From: Sphingorhabdus sp. EL138
GTDB taxonomy: Bacteria > Pseudomonadota > Alphaproteobacteria > Sphingomonadales > Sphingomonadaceae
Reading direction: 5' to 3'
Assembly (NCBI RefSeq): GCF_900258045.1
Contig: NZ_OGVD01000001.1
Span: 229,001 to 293,000 of the forward strand
DNA: 64,000 nt
Of the stretch, positions 25,299 to 34,952 are shown piece after piece. Positions within the stretch are counted from its first letter, which is position 1; the number at the start of each line of letters is the position of its first letter. A model generated the notes under the pieces. It worked only from the letters and a program-made list of their open reading frames with translations. It was not told the origin of the DNA and ran no database searches. A program made the position numbers and the translations under genes.

Positions 25299-27581
25299 TC
25301 AACCGATGTCCACCTGATGCTCAAGGGCCCATTCTTGCAATGTGGTTCGGGGGTCGCTTGGCGGACCTGATAGCATCGCATTAAGCTGTTCCTGTGCTGC
25401 GCCCAGATCAAGCGAGCGAACCATAGCCTTGATCGGGCCAACAGATGCAGGTGTAATTGACAGACGCTTTATGCCAAGCCCCAACAGCGCTAGCGCATCC
25501 ATCGGCCGTCCGCCCATTTCACCGCAAACGCCCAGCTCAATGTCCAGTTCATCGGCTTGCTTGGAAACACGGCCAATGAAGCGCAGTATGGCCGGACTCA
25601 ACCAGTCGAACCGCTCGGCCAATTTCGGGTTGCTGCGATCGGCGGCAAAGAGAAATTGTGTAAGATCATTGGTACCAATTGACAAAAAATCGAGCCGCGG
25701 TGCCATCTGGTCCAGGCACTCCGCCAAAGCCGGAACTTCAAGCATAGCGCCGTAACGGATGGAAAGTGGTAACTGTTTCTTGCGGCTGCGCAAAAATTCC
25801 AGCTGTTTTTCAAACACAGTCTTGGCTTCGTCGAATTCCCATGGCTCAGCAATCATCGGAAACATCACGTTGAGTTTCCGTCCGGCGGCAGCCTCAATGA
25901 GTGCGCGCGCTTGCACTTTCATCAAGGCGTCCCGCTCCAGGCCAATGCGTAACGCGCGCCAGCCCATGGCCGGATTTTCTTCCTTGACTTCACTCGTTTG
26001 GAAATAAGGCAAAGGCTTATCCCCGCCGATATCGACGGTGCGGAAAATAACCTGCTTGTCACCAGCCGCATCCAGCACATCGCGATAGAAGCGCAATTGT
26101 CCAGCGCGGCCTGGCATCGTAGCAGCAACAAGAAACTGGAACTCTGTCCGAAACAACCCAATGCCATCGGCGCCCGTGAGATTCAGCATCCCCATATCGT
26201 CACGCAAGCCCGCGTTGATATTCAACGTGATCCGCTTGCCATCCTTGGTAATTGGCTCTTCATCTTTAAGCGCGGTATAAGCCGCCCGCTTTTTCTGGGT
26301 CAGTTCAACCTGTGCTTCAAACGCATCCTGCATCGATTGGCCTGGCCGCACAAACAGCGCATTGTCATCGACATTCAGCAGCAAATAATCATTTTCGCGA
26401 ACAATCTGGCGGATATTCTTAACCTGTCCCAATATCGGGATGTCCATTGCCCGCGCTATGATGGTGACATGGGCGGTCAGTGATCCTTCTTCCAGCACCA
26501 CACCCTTCAAACGCCGACGATCATATTCGAGCAATTCCGCAGGTCCGAGATTGCGGGCAATCAATATTGTATCCTGCCGCAGACCCATGGTTGCCGCCGT
26601 GCCCATTTGACCGGAGACTATTCTCAGCAAACGATTTGCGAGATCTTCCAGATCATGCATCCGTTCGGCCAAAAGCGGGTCATCTATCTGCCGCATCCGC
26701 ATACGGGTATGTTGCTGCACACGCTCAATGGCAGCCTCGGCGGTCAGGCCGCTGTCAATCGCCTCGTTGATCCGGCGGCTCCAACCTTCGTCATAAGCAA
26801 ACATCTTATAGGTTTGCAGCACCTCTTCATGTTCGCCGCCAACGCCAAATTCAGCCTGATTGGTCATATGGTCAATCTGGCTACGCATCTTGTCAAAGGC
26901 GGAATAGACCCGGTGTCTTTCGGCTTCGATATCTTCGGCGACGGTATGTTCGATTTTTACCCGCGGCTGGTGAAAAACCGCGAAACCACTCGCCTTACCC
27001 TTGACCAATTGCAATCCGCTGAGCCTGTCCGCACCGTTGTTACGGGCTTCCGGGGCATCCACCGACTCCACATCGATCAGTTCTGCATTGGCAATCAGTT
27101 CAGAAAGCACCATCGCAGCCGTTTGAAAAGACTCAATCTCTTCTTCGGAATATTTGCGCGGTTCCATATGCTGGGCACATAACACGCCGACGGCCTGCTG
27201 GTTCCGGATAATCGGCACGCCGGCAAAACTGTGGAATTTCTCTTCACCTGTTTCCGGGCGATACTGAAAATCCGGATGGCTGGCCGCTTCATCAAGATTC
27301 AGGGTTTCGACATTTTTGGCAATATAGCCCGTTAGTCCCTCACCAAATGCCAGCTTCGTGACATGTACCGCTTCCTGATTAAGCCCGCGCGTGGCGTATA
27401 GTTCCAGTACGCCTTCGCGGCGCAAATATATCGAACAGACCTCACTGCTCACCGCCTCCGCAATGGTTTCGACGACATGATTCAGTTTTGTTTGCGCATT
27501 GCCCGGCGAGGCCATAATCGACCTGAGCCCGGTCAATATGTTACGGGCTGTTACAGGACTGGACGTATGTTTGGTGGCCAT
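25299..27581 (-). CDS. ptsP: Nitrogen-PTS phosphoenolpyruvate phosphotransferase (EI-Ntr)
   Basis: 760 residues. An N-terminal GAF domain (about 20-165, VCSIYLRREGVLELYATRGL) precedes enzyme I: the HPr-binding part, the swivelling domain with the phosphorylated His in SLTAHVTIIARAMDIP, and the PEP-binding barrel (TDIGGDKPLPYFQ, GTNDLTQF, GVCGEMGGRP). The GAF domain marks it as PtsP rather than sugar PTS EI. In alphaproteobacteria it senses glutamine and feeds NPr and EIIA-Ntr, which are not in this window. Confidence 0.95.
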   Translation of the reverse strand: MATKHTSSPVTARNILTGLRSIMASPGNAQTKLNHVVETIAEAVSSEVCSIYLRREGVLELYATRGLNQEAVHVTKLAFGEGLTGYIAKNVETLNLDEAASHPDFQYRPETGEEKFHSFAGVPIIRNQQAVGVLCAQHMEPRKYSEEEIESFQTAAMVLSELIANAELIDVESVDAPEARNNGADRLSGLQLVKGKASGFAVFHQPRVKIEHTVAEDIEAERHRVYSAFDKMRSQIDHMTNQAEFGVGGEHEEVLQTYKMFAYDEGWSRRINEAIDSGLTAEAAIERVQQHTRMRMRQIDDPLLAERMHDLEDLANRLLRIVSGQMGTAATMGLRQDTILIARNLGPAELLEYDRRRLKGVVLEEGSLTAHVTIIARAMDIPILGQVKNIRQIVRENDYLLLNVDDNALFVRPGQSMQDAFEAQVELTQKKRAAYTALKDEEPITKDGKRITLNINAGLRDDMGMLNLTGADGIGLFRTEFQFLVAATMPGRAGQLRFYRDVLDAAGDKQVIFRTVDIGGDKPLPYFQTSEVKEENPAMGWRALRIGLERDALMKVQARALIEAAAGRKLNVMFPMIAEPWEFDEAKTVFEKQLEFLRSRKKQLPLSIRYGAMLEVPALAECLDQMAPRLDFLSIGTNDLTQFLFAADRSNPKLAERFDWLSPAILRFIGRVSKQADELDIELGVCGEMGGRPMDALALLGLGIKRLSITPASVGPIKAMVRSLDLGAAQEQLNAMLSGPPSDPRTTLQEWALEHQVDIG

Positions 27582-27685
27582 AGGAATGACCTAGCAGAAA
27601 CCTCCCGAAGGCGCGACATGCAAAACGGTCAAAAGGCCAAAAAATGCATGTCATCCCATGACTTGTGGTTAACCACTAACTCGGT

Positions 27686-28705
27686 TTAGTCTAGTTCCGG
27701 ACCCACTTGTACAGCAAGCTTGCCCAAATTGGCGCCCGTGAACAACCGGTCGAGAGAAGCGGGTGCGTTTTCAAGGCCCTGCACCACATCTGTTTCGAAT
27801 TTCAGACGTCCTTCCATCAGCCATCCGGCCATCGCCTGTGCGCCTTCAGGAAAACGGTCAAAATAATCCAGGATAATGAATCCGCGTAACGTGGTTCGCC
27901 GCATTAACAGATTGGCAAAATTGGATGGACCGGGAGATCCGTCTGTATCATTGTAGGTGGATATCAGTCCACAGAGCGGCATGCGTGAAAAATCATTCAG
28001 GCGCGCGATCACCGCATCCATGATTTCACCACCGACACTTTCAAAGTTAATATCAATCCCGTTCGGACAATGCTTGTCCAATGCGGCACCGACGTCTTCG
28101 GTCTTGTAGTTGATCGCAGCGTCAAATCCCGCTTCTTCCGTAAGCCATTGGCACTTATCATCAGATCCTGCGATACCAACGACATGGCAGCCGTGAATTT
28201 TACCGATTTGCCCTACCATAGAACCAACCGCGCCTGCGGCAGCAGAAACAACCAGCGCTTCGCCTTCCTTTGGTTTGCCGATATCCATCAGACCAAAATA
28301 GGCGGTCATGCCGGTTGCACCCAATGGCCCCATGTAAGCGGTCAGTGGCACGCCGGGAATCGCGGGTAGCATGCTCGCCATGCCGCCGGGAATGTCATTA
28401 TACATAGCCCAGGTAGACAGGCCTGTGTTGATCAGTGCGCCGACCGGTATGGCGTCGAAGTTGCTTTCTTCCACAACACCAATGCCGCCACCGCGCATAG
28501 GATCATCAATCGGGACCGGAGGCAAATAGCCATCCATATCACTCATCCAAATACGGTTGGTGGGATCAAGGGACAGGTAAACAGTGCGCACCCGAACCAT
28601 ATCCGGTCCCAGCGGGCCCATTTCTTCCGTGACCAGTTCAAGATCTCCGTCGGCAATCTTGCCGACGGGGCGTTTGCGCAAATACCAAACCTGATTTGTA
28701 GTCAT
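27686..28705 (-). CDS. NADP-dependent medium-chain oxidoreductase (CurA/LTB4-dehydrogenase type)
   Basis: 339 residues. The N-terminal GroES-like domain (VWYLRKRPVGKIADGDLELV, YLSLDPTNRIWMSDMDGYLP) and the Rossmann motif VSAAAGAVGSMVGQIGKIHG identify the zinc-free MDR subgroup that reduces alkenals, curcumin-like enones and prostaglandin-like substrates. No zinc ligands are visible. Leftward, downstream of a 180-base region with no recognisable gene. Confidence 0.87.
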   Translation of the reverse strand: MTTNQVWYLRKRPVGKIADGDLELVTEEMGPLGPDMVRVRTVYLSLDPTNRIWMSDMDGYLPPVPIDDPMRGGGIGVVEESNFDAIPVGALINTGLSTWAMYNDIPGGMASMLPAIPGVPLTAYMGPLGATGMTAYFGLMDIGKPKEGEALVVSAAAGAVGSMVGQIGKIHGCHVVGIAGSDDKCQWLTEEAGFDAAINYKTEDVGAALDKHCPNGIDINFESVGGEIMDAVIARLNDFSRMPLCGLISTYNDTDGSPGPSNFANLLMRRTTLRGFIILDYFDRFPEGAQAMAGWLMEGRLKFETDVVQGLENAPASLDRLFTGANLGKLAVQVGPELD

Positions 28706-28887
28706 GGGACTTATCCTCTCATTATCGATCTCCCAAACCTTGGGGAAACCGGGGAGTAAGTCAATGAGTTGAATGTTTTAACCGGATAGCTTGATGTGAT
28801 TCAGACGGGTTTGCGGGTGCCAGGGGCATATCGAAAATATGGTCTGATGAATCAGACTGAAACACAAAAACTGATCATAAATTTGGA

Positions 28888-29046
28888 TCAGGCATCCGTG
28901 AGCAACTCTTCTTTCAACCGCAGCTTTTGTTTCTTCAGGTCATGAAGTCGAATCGTATCTGGAACCGGGCGGGCCTCTTCTTCGCTAATTTGGCGATCCA
29001 GGGCCTCGTGTTTTCCGCGTAGGGCTGACAGATGATTCTGATCCAT
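28888..29046 (-). CDS. DUF465 (YdcH-like) small coiled-coil protein
   Basis: 52 residues from the ATG at 29046, with AGGAGAATATT directly upstream. The protein is a single predicted helical hairpin: HLSALRGKHEALDRQISEEE, then a turn (ARPVPD), then a basic helix (RLHDLKKQKLRLKEELL). This is the DUF465 pattern. Function unknown in the family. A second DUF465 gene is transcribed divergently 191 bases away. Confidence 0.82.
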   Translation of the reverse strand: MDQNHLSALRGKHEALDRQISEEEARPVPDTIRLHDLKKQKLRLKEELLTDA

Positions 29047-29237
29047 AATATTCTCCTGATTTTTTATAGTGTTGCTAGGTTGAAAATGGCTGCGGGTGTC
29101 CCTTTCCATTTGTTCTGCGCTTGTCATCAAGCGGAGACGATGACCATGGATATTAATGTCTTGGTTTCGACATGAACCATGAATAGGGTGAAGATTACAA
29201 ATTTGTTGCAGGCATGCAAGGGGCGAATGGATCCATT

Positions 29238-29441
29238 ATGGCGATAAGCGATCAGGAGTTGCGGCAGCGGCTTGAACTACTGAGACAGGAGCACCGTGAT
29301 CTGGACGATGCTATCACGGCTCTCATGGAATCAGGCAGTCATGATCAATTGCGCGCCGCACGTCTCAAGAAGCGTAAATTGCACCTGCGGGACCGCATCA
29401 TCCAGATCGAGAATCAGCTGATACCGGATATTATTGCCTGA
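29238..29441 (+). CDS. DUF465 (YdcH-like) small coiled-coil protein
   Basis: 67 residues from the ATG at 29238; an in-frame ATG at 29214 would add eight residues, and AAGGGGCG between them could serve the later start with a long spacer. The layout matches the divergent neighbour: RQRLELLRQEHRDLDDAITA, a short turn, then RLKKRKLHLRDRIIQIENQL. The RLKK(R/Q)KL core is shared by both proteins. A short hairpin (GGCGCA-TAAT-TGCGCC) begins four bases after the stop. Confidence 0.78.
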   Translation: MAISDQELRQRLELLRQEHRDLDDAITALMESGSHDQLRAARLKKRKLHLRDRIIQIENQLIPDIIA

Positions 29442-29444
29442 TCA

Positions 29445-29460
29445 GGCGCATAATTGCGCC
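29445..29460 (+). terminator. Possible hairpin terminator after DUF465 gene
   Basis: GGCGCA TAAT TGCGCC is a perfect 6-bp stem with a tetraloop directly after the stop codon. No T-run follows (GGTTCGG), so termination may be weak or Rho-assisted. The following 140 bases contain no recognisable gene. Confidence 0.35.
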
Positions 29461-29602
29461 GGTTCGGCCATGTTAACTGTTTCTGTCTACCCATTAACCC
29501 GCGGGCGGCCCGCGTGTCACATTGAAACATCTTGCAAATTAACCCTTTGACCAGCAAATTTTAACTGTCCCTGCTCACAAAATATTTGCTACACCATCGG
29601 GC

Positions 29603-30058
29603 ATGGCTGACAGCGAAGCATTAATAACGCCCAAATTACTGGATGCGCTCTATACCGAGTCTATGGTACTTGCTGACGAAGCGCGGTCCTATTTTGAATC
29701 CGGCCGCTTTAATGACCAGTGCGAAGACAAAGCAGCGCTGTCTGTATCTTTTTCCTGCGAGTCTTTAAAAGTCACAACGCGTTTGATGCATTGCATCGCG
29801 TGGCTGCTGAACCAACGAGCGTTGCATGGCGAAGATATGACGGATGGCGAGGCATGGAACCATAACCGCGAACTGGGCTATGCCGCAGCCAGTGATGGTC
29901 CAATGGTGGCGCTGTTTCCTGACGAGGCACGTGAAATAATTGATGCCAGTGAAGAGCTGTTTCAGCGCCTGCAACGTCTTTCGGCACGGCTTGGGTATGA
30001 GGATATCTCGGAGCCGCCGGTCCATGATATGTTCCGACGGCTCAAAAGCTCCTTCTGA
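29603..30058 (+). CDS. RcdA-like DUF1465 protein (CtrA-degradation adaptor family)
   Basis: 151 residues, predicted all-helical: LLDALYTESMVLADEARSYF, ESLKVTTRLMHCIAWLLNQR and EAREIIDASEELFQRLQRLS. These features match DUF1465, the family of Caulobacter RcdA, an adaptor that helps ClpXP destroy the cell-cycle regulator CtrA. In other alphaproteobacteria the role is inferred, not shown. Preceded by two small DUF465 genes and converging with the old-yellow-enzyme gene, stops 18 bases apart. Confidence 0.78.
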   Translation: MADSEALITPKLLDALYTESMVLADEARSYFESGRFNDQCEDKAALSVSFSCESLKVTTRLMHCIAWLLNQRALHGEDMTDGEAWNHNRELGYAAASDGPMVALFPDEAREIIDASEELFQRLQRLSARLGYEDISEPPVHDMFRRLKSSF

Positions 30059-30076
30059 TTTCGTAAACTGTTCTGG

Positions 30077-31180
30077 TCAGGCCGTCGCTTTGGCCTGTTC
30101 CATTGTTGGATAATCCACATAACCTTCTGCGCCCTGACTATACCATGTCGGCGTGAAATCGATCGGATTGAGTTCTGCACCAGTGCGGAAACGCTCGGGC
30201 AAATCGGGATTGGTCATGAAAGTCCGGCCAAAGCTGATCGCATCGGCTTTGTCATTTGCCAAAGCCTCTGTCGCATTATCATAAAAATAATCGCTGTTAA
30301 GAACCAACGGCTTGCTGAATACCGGACGGATATCGGGGCTAACTGCTGGCACATCAGTATTGCCATAAGTGCCATGTGCAGGTGGTTCGCGCAATTCAAG
30401 AAACGCGATACCAATGCCGTCGAGTAATTTGGCAGCAGCGGTAAAGGTCTCGACCGGTGTCGCATCGTCCGCGCCCTGTGAATCGCCATTGGGAGAGAGC
30501 CTTACGGAAACCCGGTCGCTGCCCCAGGCGTCAACCAGACGCTGAGTCACTTCACCCAGCAAGCGGATCCGGTTTTCGATCGAACCGCCATATTCGTCGG
30601 TCCGGAAATTAGTACCAGAGCGGATAAACTGATCAATCAGATAACCATTGGCACTGTGCAGTTGCACACCATCAAAACCCGCCTTTTTCGCATTCTCAGC
30701 AGCGTTGGTGTAATCGTCCAACAAGCTAGGAATTTCATGCAGTTCCAGTGGACGCGCTTCCACATAGTCGCGCTTGCCCTGATAGGTACGGACGCTTCCC
30801 GGTGCGGTGGTCGCGGAGGAAGAAACGGGCTTTTCACCGCCAAGGAAATCAGGGTGTACAATCCTGCCCATATGCCAAAGCTGGCAGATGATCCGACCGC
30901 CCGCCTGATGCACCTGCTCGACAATCGGCTTCCATGCTTCAGTTTGCTCGTCGTTCCAGATACCAGGGGCAAAGGGGGTCCCCAGGCCTTGCTGACTGAT
31001 ACCTGTGGCCTCGGATATGATCAGCCCGGCACCAGCACGCTGGGAATAATATTCACCCATGATCGGAGTAGGCACATGCTCCATCGTCGAGCGACAGCGC
31101 GTCAAGGGCGCCATTAGCATCCGGTTGGGGGCTTCGATCGCGCCAAGGGTAATGGGATCAAATAATGTGCTCATATCCAT
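30077..31180 (-). CDS. Old-yellow-enzyme family alkene reductase
   Basis: 367 residues. FMN-barrel motifs are present: PNRMLMAPLTRCRS, the substrate His-Asn in GFDGVQLHSANGYLIDQF, the RNRIR-like SIENRIRLLGEV, and ISFGRTFMTNPDLPERF for phosphate binding. Enzymes of the NemA/xenobiotic reductase group reduce activated alkenes, nitro compounds or nitrate esters with NAD(P)H. The start may be at either of two ATGs (codons 1 and 3). Leftward and alone; the divergent COQ9 gene starts 160 bases away. Confidence 0.9.
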   Translation of the reverse strand: MDMSTLFDPITLGAIEAPNRMLMAPLTRCRSTMEHVPTPIMGEYYSQRAGAGLIISEATGISQQGLGTPFAPGIWNDEQTEAWKPIVEQVHQAGGRIICQLWHMGRIVHPDFLGGEKPVSSSATTAPGSVRTYQGKRDYVEARPLELHEIPSLLDDYTNAAENAKKAGFDGVQLHSANGYLIDQFIRSGTNFRTDEYGGSIENRIRLLGEVTQRLVDAWGSDRVSVRLSPNGDSQGADDATPVETFTAAAKLLDGIGIAFLELREPPAHGTYGNTDVPAVSPDIRPVFSKPLVLNSDYFYDNATEALANDKADAISFGRTFMTNPDLPERFRTGAELNPIDFTPTWYSQGAEGYVDYPTMEQAKATA

Positions 31181-31340
31181 GTTCTTTCGCTATTTTTAAT
31201 TGCTTGATGAATAGCTAGTCAGGCCAGTGGCGCTTTGCAATGCAATGCTTTAAAAACTTTTCTTTCAGCCTATATCGGATTTATTGGTCTCCGGACGCGC
31301 CCTCACTCATATGAGGAATCACGTACAAGGAATTCAGGAC

Positions 31341-32018
31341 ATGCACCCGAAACAACCCAAACCGCTCAGAGATGATCCCACGCTCGATGAAGTGCGCGCT
31401 TATCTCGCGCCACTTCTGGCATCGCAAGCGGCTTTTGACGGGTGGAACGAAGACGCAGTGGCAGCAGCGGCCAAGCAAGCCGGAGTTGATGGCGATATGG
31501 CACGACTGGCGTTTAACGACGGTCCGGTGGATATGATCGATGCATGGTTTCAATCCGTCGATGAAACCATGGTGGCAAAATATTCCGAAGAAGAGCTTGG
31601 CGCCATGAAGATTCGCGAGCGAATCACGGCGCTCGTGATTGCACGGCTGGAGATACTGGAGCCAGACCGGGAAGGGTTGCGCCGGGCGCGGGCGATACTC
31701 GCAGCGCCTCCCAATATCAGGTCCGCTGCCAAGCTTGGTTGGCGGGCAGCAGATAAAATGTGGCGGCTCGCCGGCGATACAGCAACCGACTATAATCATT
31801 ATACAAAGCGGACACTTTTGTCGGCTGTGTATGGCAGTACAATCAGCATTTTTCTTGATCATGAAAGCGATGGCCATACCGACACCAAAGCGTTTCTCGA
31901 TCGGCGGATCGAAAATGTGATGCAGTTCGAGAAGGTCAAAGCCAAATTGACAAAGCCGGGTGGCGATCGGTTCAGCATGGCACGCTTTATAGGACGGCTG
32001 CGCTATCGTGGAGCCTGA
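31341..32018 (+). CDS. COQ9 family ubiquinone-biosynthesis protein
   Basis: 225 residues from the ATG at 31341, with AAGGAATTCAGGAC upstream; an earlier ATG at 31284 adds 19 residues with no site. The helical COQ9 fold is recognisable in WNEDAVAAAAKQAGVDGDMA, IRERITALVIARLEILEPDR and WRAADKMWRLAGDTATDYNHYTKR. COQ9 binds lipids and presents quinone intermediates to the hydroxylase COQ7 in mitochondria and alphaproteobacteria. With the UbiH-type gene at 15776 this is the second ubiquinone gene in the window, not linked to it. Confidence 0.88.
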   Translation: MHPKQPKPLRDDPTLDEVRAYLAPLLASQAAFDGWNEDAVAAAAKQAGVDGDMARLAFNDGPVDMIDAWFQSVDETMVAKYSEEELGAMKIRERITALVIARLEILEPDREGLRRARAILAAPPNIRSAAKLGWRAADKMWRLAGDTATDYNHYTKRTLLSAVYGSTISIFLDHESDGHTDTKAFLDRRIENVMQFEKVKAKLTKPGGDRFSMARFIGRLRYRGA

Positions 32019-32092
32019 GCGCTAGTTTCTAGCAAATTATTGCCAAAGCTGCGTACACCCTGACAAAAAGACTCGCCACACTTAATTAATAT

Positions 32093-32107
32093 TGATAATC
32101 AGTCGCA
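32093..32107. promoter_or_regulatory. Fur-like box upstream of feoAB
   Basis: On the minus strand the site reads TGCGACTGATTATCA. It fits the 7-1-7 Fur pattern TGANAATNATTNTCA at 10 of the 12 fixed positions. It ends 23 bases before the feoA start, where a bound iron repressor would block transcription. The surrounding bases are AT-rich (cttaattaatatt). Confidence 0.5.
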
Positions 32108-32130
32108 ATTACTATCTAACGAGTTTATCT

Positions 32131-32397
32131 ATGAACGCACCGGTTACATTAGCGCTCACGCTGGATCGCCTCGCCATGCGTCAGCGCGCCGAAATTTCTT
32201 CGATCGACTGGGATGCTATGTCAGAAAATGAAGGGGCGCGTCTTCGCGCCTTAGGCCTTGATGCAGGTGTTACCGTAGAAAAACTTCACAAAGGCATGTT
32301 CGGCTTCAATGATCCAATTGCTCTGAAGGTTGGCCGGATGATGATTGCAATTCGCAAATCTCACGCGGCAACCATATCGGTGGTTCTTCCAGCCTAA
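32131..32397 (+). CDS. feoA: Ferrous iron transport protein A
   Basis: 88 residues from the ATG at 32131 (an upstream frame from 32092 overlaps the Fur-like box). The SH3-like FeoA fold is visible in MSENEGARLRALGLDAGVTV, FNDPIALKVGRMMIAIRKSH and the end AATISVVLP. FeoA is a small cytosolic partner of FeoB. The feoB ATG follows three bases after the stop. No feoC is present. Confidence 0.88.
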   Translation: MNAPVTLALTLDRLAMRQRAEISSIDWDAMSENEGARLRALGLDAGVTVEKLHKGMFGFNDPIALKVGRMMIAIRKSHAATISVVLPA

Positions 32398-32400
32398 ATC

Positions 32401-34260
32401 ATGAGCGAAACAGCCCCACTTATTGCCCTCGCTGGTAATCCCAATGCGGGCAAAAGCGCCTTGTTCAATGCGCTTACCGGAGCACGACAGAAAATTGCAA
32501 ACTATCCTGGCGTTACTGTGGAACGCAAATCCGGTCATTTTCAGCTAGCCAATGGTCGCCCGGTCGAACTTGTGGATTTACCGGGCAGCTACAGTCTCGA
32601 CCCAACCAGCCCGGATGAAGCGGTCACACGCAGCGTGATCATGGGAGAACAGAAAGGCGAGCGACAGCCAGATGCAATTGTTATTGTACTGGATGCTGCC
32701 AATCTCGACAATCATTTGCGCTTCGCACTGGAAGTAATCGCACTTGGCAGCCCTGTTCTGATTGCGCTTAACATGATGGATCTTGCCGAGCGCGATGGCT
32801 TGACGCTGGATCCGGCCAAGCTGGAAGCAGAGTTGGGCGTACCGGTTATTCCAACTGTTGCCGTTCGCAATCGCGGTCTTGAGCTCTTGTCCGCCTCTAT
32901 TGAAACACGTCTTTCCGAGAAAAACGAGCAACCGACTACCATTGTCCCCAAAGAACGCGGCCACGGCCTGCGCAAGCAGGCAAAGGAAATTGCCAATTTG
33001 GCGGTTATTGCTGAAACCGCAGGTCGCCGGTGGTCAGAACGCGCGGATGCTGTGTTCCTGCATCCTTTTGCCGGACCGATCATCCTCCTTGCGATTATGT
33101 TTGTGATGTTTCAGGCGGTCTTTGCGTGGTCTGAAGCGCCAATAGGCTGGATCGAAGGCGCAGGTGAATGGGCCGCAGCTGCGGTAGAGGCCAATTTGGG
33201 TGAAGGCTTCTTGCGCGATTTTTTAATTGAGGGCGCAATTGGCGGTGTCGGATCAGTTGTTGTCTTCCTCCCGCAAATTCTGATCTTGTTTCTGTTCATC
33301 CTCTTGCTCGAAGCTAGTGGTTATATGACCCGCGCGGCCTTTATCATGGATAGGTTGATGGCCAGTGTTGGTCTGTCCGGACGCAGTTTCATTCCATTGC
33401 TGTCTTCATTCGCCTGCGCCATTCCCGGCATCATGGCGACGCGCAGTATAGCGGACCCGAAAGACAGGCTGACCACGATATTAGTCGCGCCGCTTATGAC
33501 CTGCGCAGCGCGTCTGCCGGTATATGCAATCATCATTGGCGCCTTCATTCCTGCCCGCGACGTAGGCGGAGGTATCGGCCTTCAAGGCCTGGTTCTGTTC
33601 GGTCTTTATATCTTCGGCATTCTCGGCGCGATGATTGTTGCACTGGTCTTGCGCAGCACCGTCACCAAAGGCCCGAATAGCGGCTTCCTGATGGAAATGC
33701 CCAAATATCAGATGCCGCGTATTCGTGATATATTGCTGGGTCTCTGGCAACGGGCTTGGATATTTTTGCGCCGCGCCGGAACAATCATCTTCGTCGCTAC
33801 CGTAGTGCTTTGGCTCATGTTGACCTATCCCAAAGTGCCGGATGATAGCCCGGTAAGCCAAGTGGATTATTCTGCCGCTGGCCGAATAGCCAACGTCATC
33901 GAACCGGTGGTTGCGCCGATTGGTTTCAATCGCGATATGGCGCTGGCTTTGATCCCTGCCATGGCGGCCCGCGAGGTGGCGGTAGCGGCGCTGGCAACAA
34001 CCTATGCGATTGATGCACCGGATGAGGAAGCAGAAGCGAAATCATTAACCGAACGCCTCCAAAGCCGCTGGTCCTTGCCAACCGCCTTGGCGTTTCTGGC
34101 CTGGTTTGTTTTTGCACCCCAATGCATCTCTACCATTGCCGTGACACGCCGCGAAACCAATGGCTGGAAATGGCCAATGTTTATGTTGGGGTATCTTTTC
34201 GCGCTGGCTTATGTGGCGGCCGGGATTACATATTGGAGTGCTGTCGCCCTCGGTCTATAG
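32401..34260 (+). CDS. feoB: Ferrous iron transporter B
   Basis: 619 residues. The G domain has G1 [13 protein letters not shown]3 DLPGSYSL and G4 NMMD. The membrane part includes the two Gate regions ([19 protein letters not shown]-like stretch and [14 protein letters not shown]) and about eight spans. It imports Fe2+ across the inner membrane, driven or gated by GTP. Slightly shorter than E. coli FeoB, usual for alphaproteobacteria. Shares the feoA promoter and its Fur-like box. Confidence 0.94.
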   Translation: MSETAPLIALAGNPNAGKSALFNALTGARQKIANYPGVTVERKSGHFQLANGRPVELVDLPGSYSLDPTSPDEAVTRSVIMGEQKGERQPDAIVIVLDAANLDNHLRFALEVIALGSPVLIALNMMDLAERDGLTLDPAKLEAELGVPVIPTVAVRNRGLELLSASIETRLSEKNEQPTTIVPKERGHGLRKQAKEIANLAVIAETAGRRWSERADAVFLHPFAGPIILLAIMFVMFQAVFAWSEAPIGWIEGAGEWAAAAVEANLGEGFLRDFLIEGAIGGVGSVVVFLPQILILFLFILLLEASGYMTRAAFIMDRLMASVGLSGRSFIPLLSSFACAIPGIMATRSIADPKDRLTTILVAPLMTCAARLPVYAIIIGAFIPARDVGGGIGLQGLVLFGLYIFGILGAMIVALVLRSTVTKGPNSGFLMEMPKYQMPRIRDILLGLWQRAWIFLRRAGTIIFVATVVLWLMLTYPKVPDDSPVSQVDYSAAGRIANVIEPVVAPIGFNRDMALALIPAMAAREVAVAALATTYAIDAPDEEAEAKSLTERLQSRWSLPTALAFLAWFVFAPQCISTIAVTRRETNGWKWPMFMLGYLFALAYVAAGITYWSAVALGL

Positions 34261-34310
34261 AGCCTCCAGAGAATCGAAAAACATCACATATATTCCAAGG
34301 GGAAATGCAA

Positions 34311-34838
34311 ATGGCTGGCGGCATCAATAAAGTAATTATCGTAGGAAATCTGGGTGCCAACCCTGAAGTGCGCACATTCAACAATGGCGGCAAAGTCTGC
34401 AATCTGCGCATCGCGACATCCGAAAGCTGGAAAGACCGAAACACCGGTGAGCGCAAGGAAAAGACCGAGTGGCATAGCGTTGCTATCTTCTCCGAAGGCC
34501 TGGCTGGCGTCGCGGAAAAGTATCTTCGCAAGGGCAGCAAAGTTTATATCGAGGGAAAACTACAGACCCGCAAATGGCAAGACCAGTCCGGCAATGACCG
34601 TTATTCAACCGAGATTGTCTTGCAGGGTTTTGATGGCAAATTGGAAATGCTCGATTCCCGTCAAGGTGGCGGTATGGGCGGCCAGGGCGGCGGCAATGAC
34701 GGCTGGAGCGGCGGTGGTTCCGGTGGCGGCTCTGGCGGTGGTTCCAATGACGGGTGGGGCAATACCGGTGGCGGATCTTCCGGTGGTCAAGGCGGCGGCG
34801 CATTTGACAGCGACCTCGATGACGACGTACCTTTCTAG
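34311..34838 (+). CDS. ssb: Single-stranded DNA-binding protein
   Basis: 175 residues from the ATG at 34311, seven bases after AAGGGGA; an ATG at 34305 sits too close to that site. The OB fold ([55 protein letters not shown]) is followed by a Gly/Ser-rich flexible linker (about 120-165). The acidic tip is DDDVPF, the docking site for partner proteins. The open frame extends upstream into feoB, but that part is not SSB-like. Confidence 0.95.
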   Translation: MAGGINKVIIVGNLGANPEVRTFNNGGKVCNLRIATSESWKDRNTGERKEKTEWHSVAIFSEGLAGVAEKYLRKGSKVYIEGKLQTRKWQDQSGNDRYSTEIVLQGFDGKLEMLDSRQGGGMGGQGGGNDGWSGGGSGGGSGGGSNDGWGNTGGGSSGGQGGGAFDSDLDDDVPF

Positions 34839-34852
34839 AAGCTAGAGCGTAG

Positions 34853-34875
34853 CTTACACCCGCGAGGGTGTGAAG
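34853..34875 (+). terminator. Short hairpin after ssb, possible terminator
   Basis: ACACCC-GCGA-GGGTGT forms a 6-bp stem closed by a GNRA tetraloop, 17 bases after the ssb stop. There is no T-run, so it may be a weak terminator or an mRNA-end protector. Confidence 0.35.
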
Positions 34876-34952
34876 TTGCTTGACAGTATCGGCCCATATA
34901 ATCGGGGACAGGCCGGGCTATTGCCCTGACACTCGACGAGGTTTACTGATCC

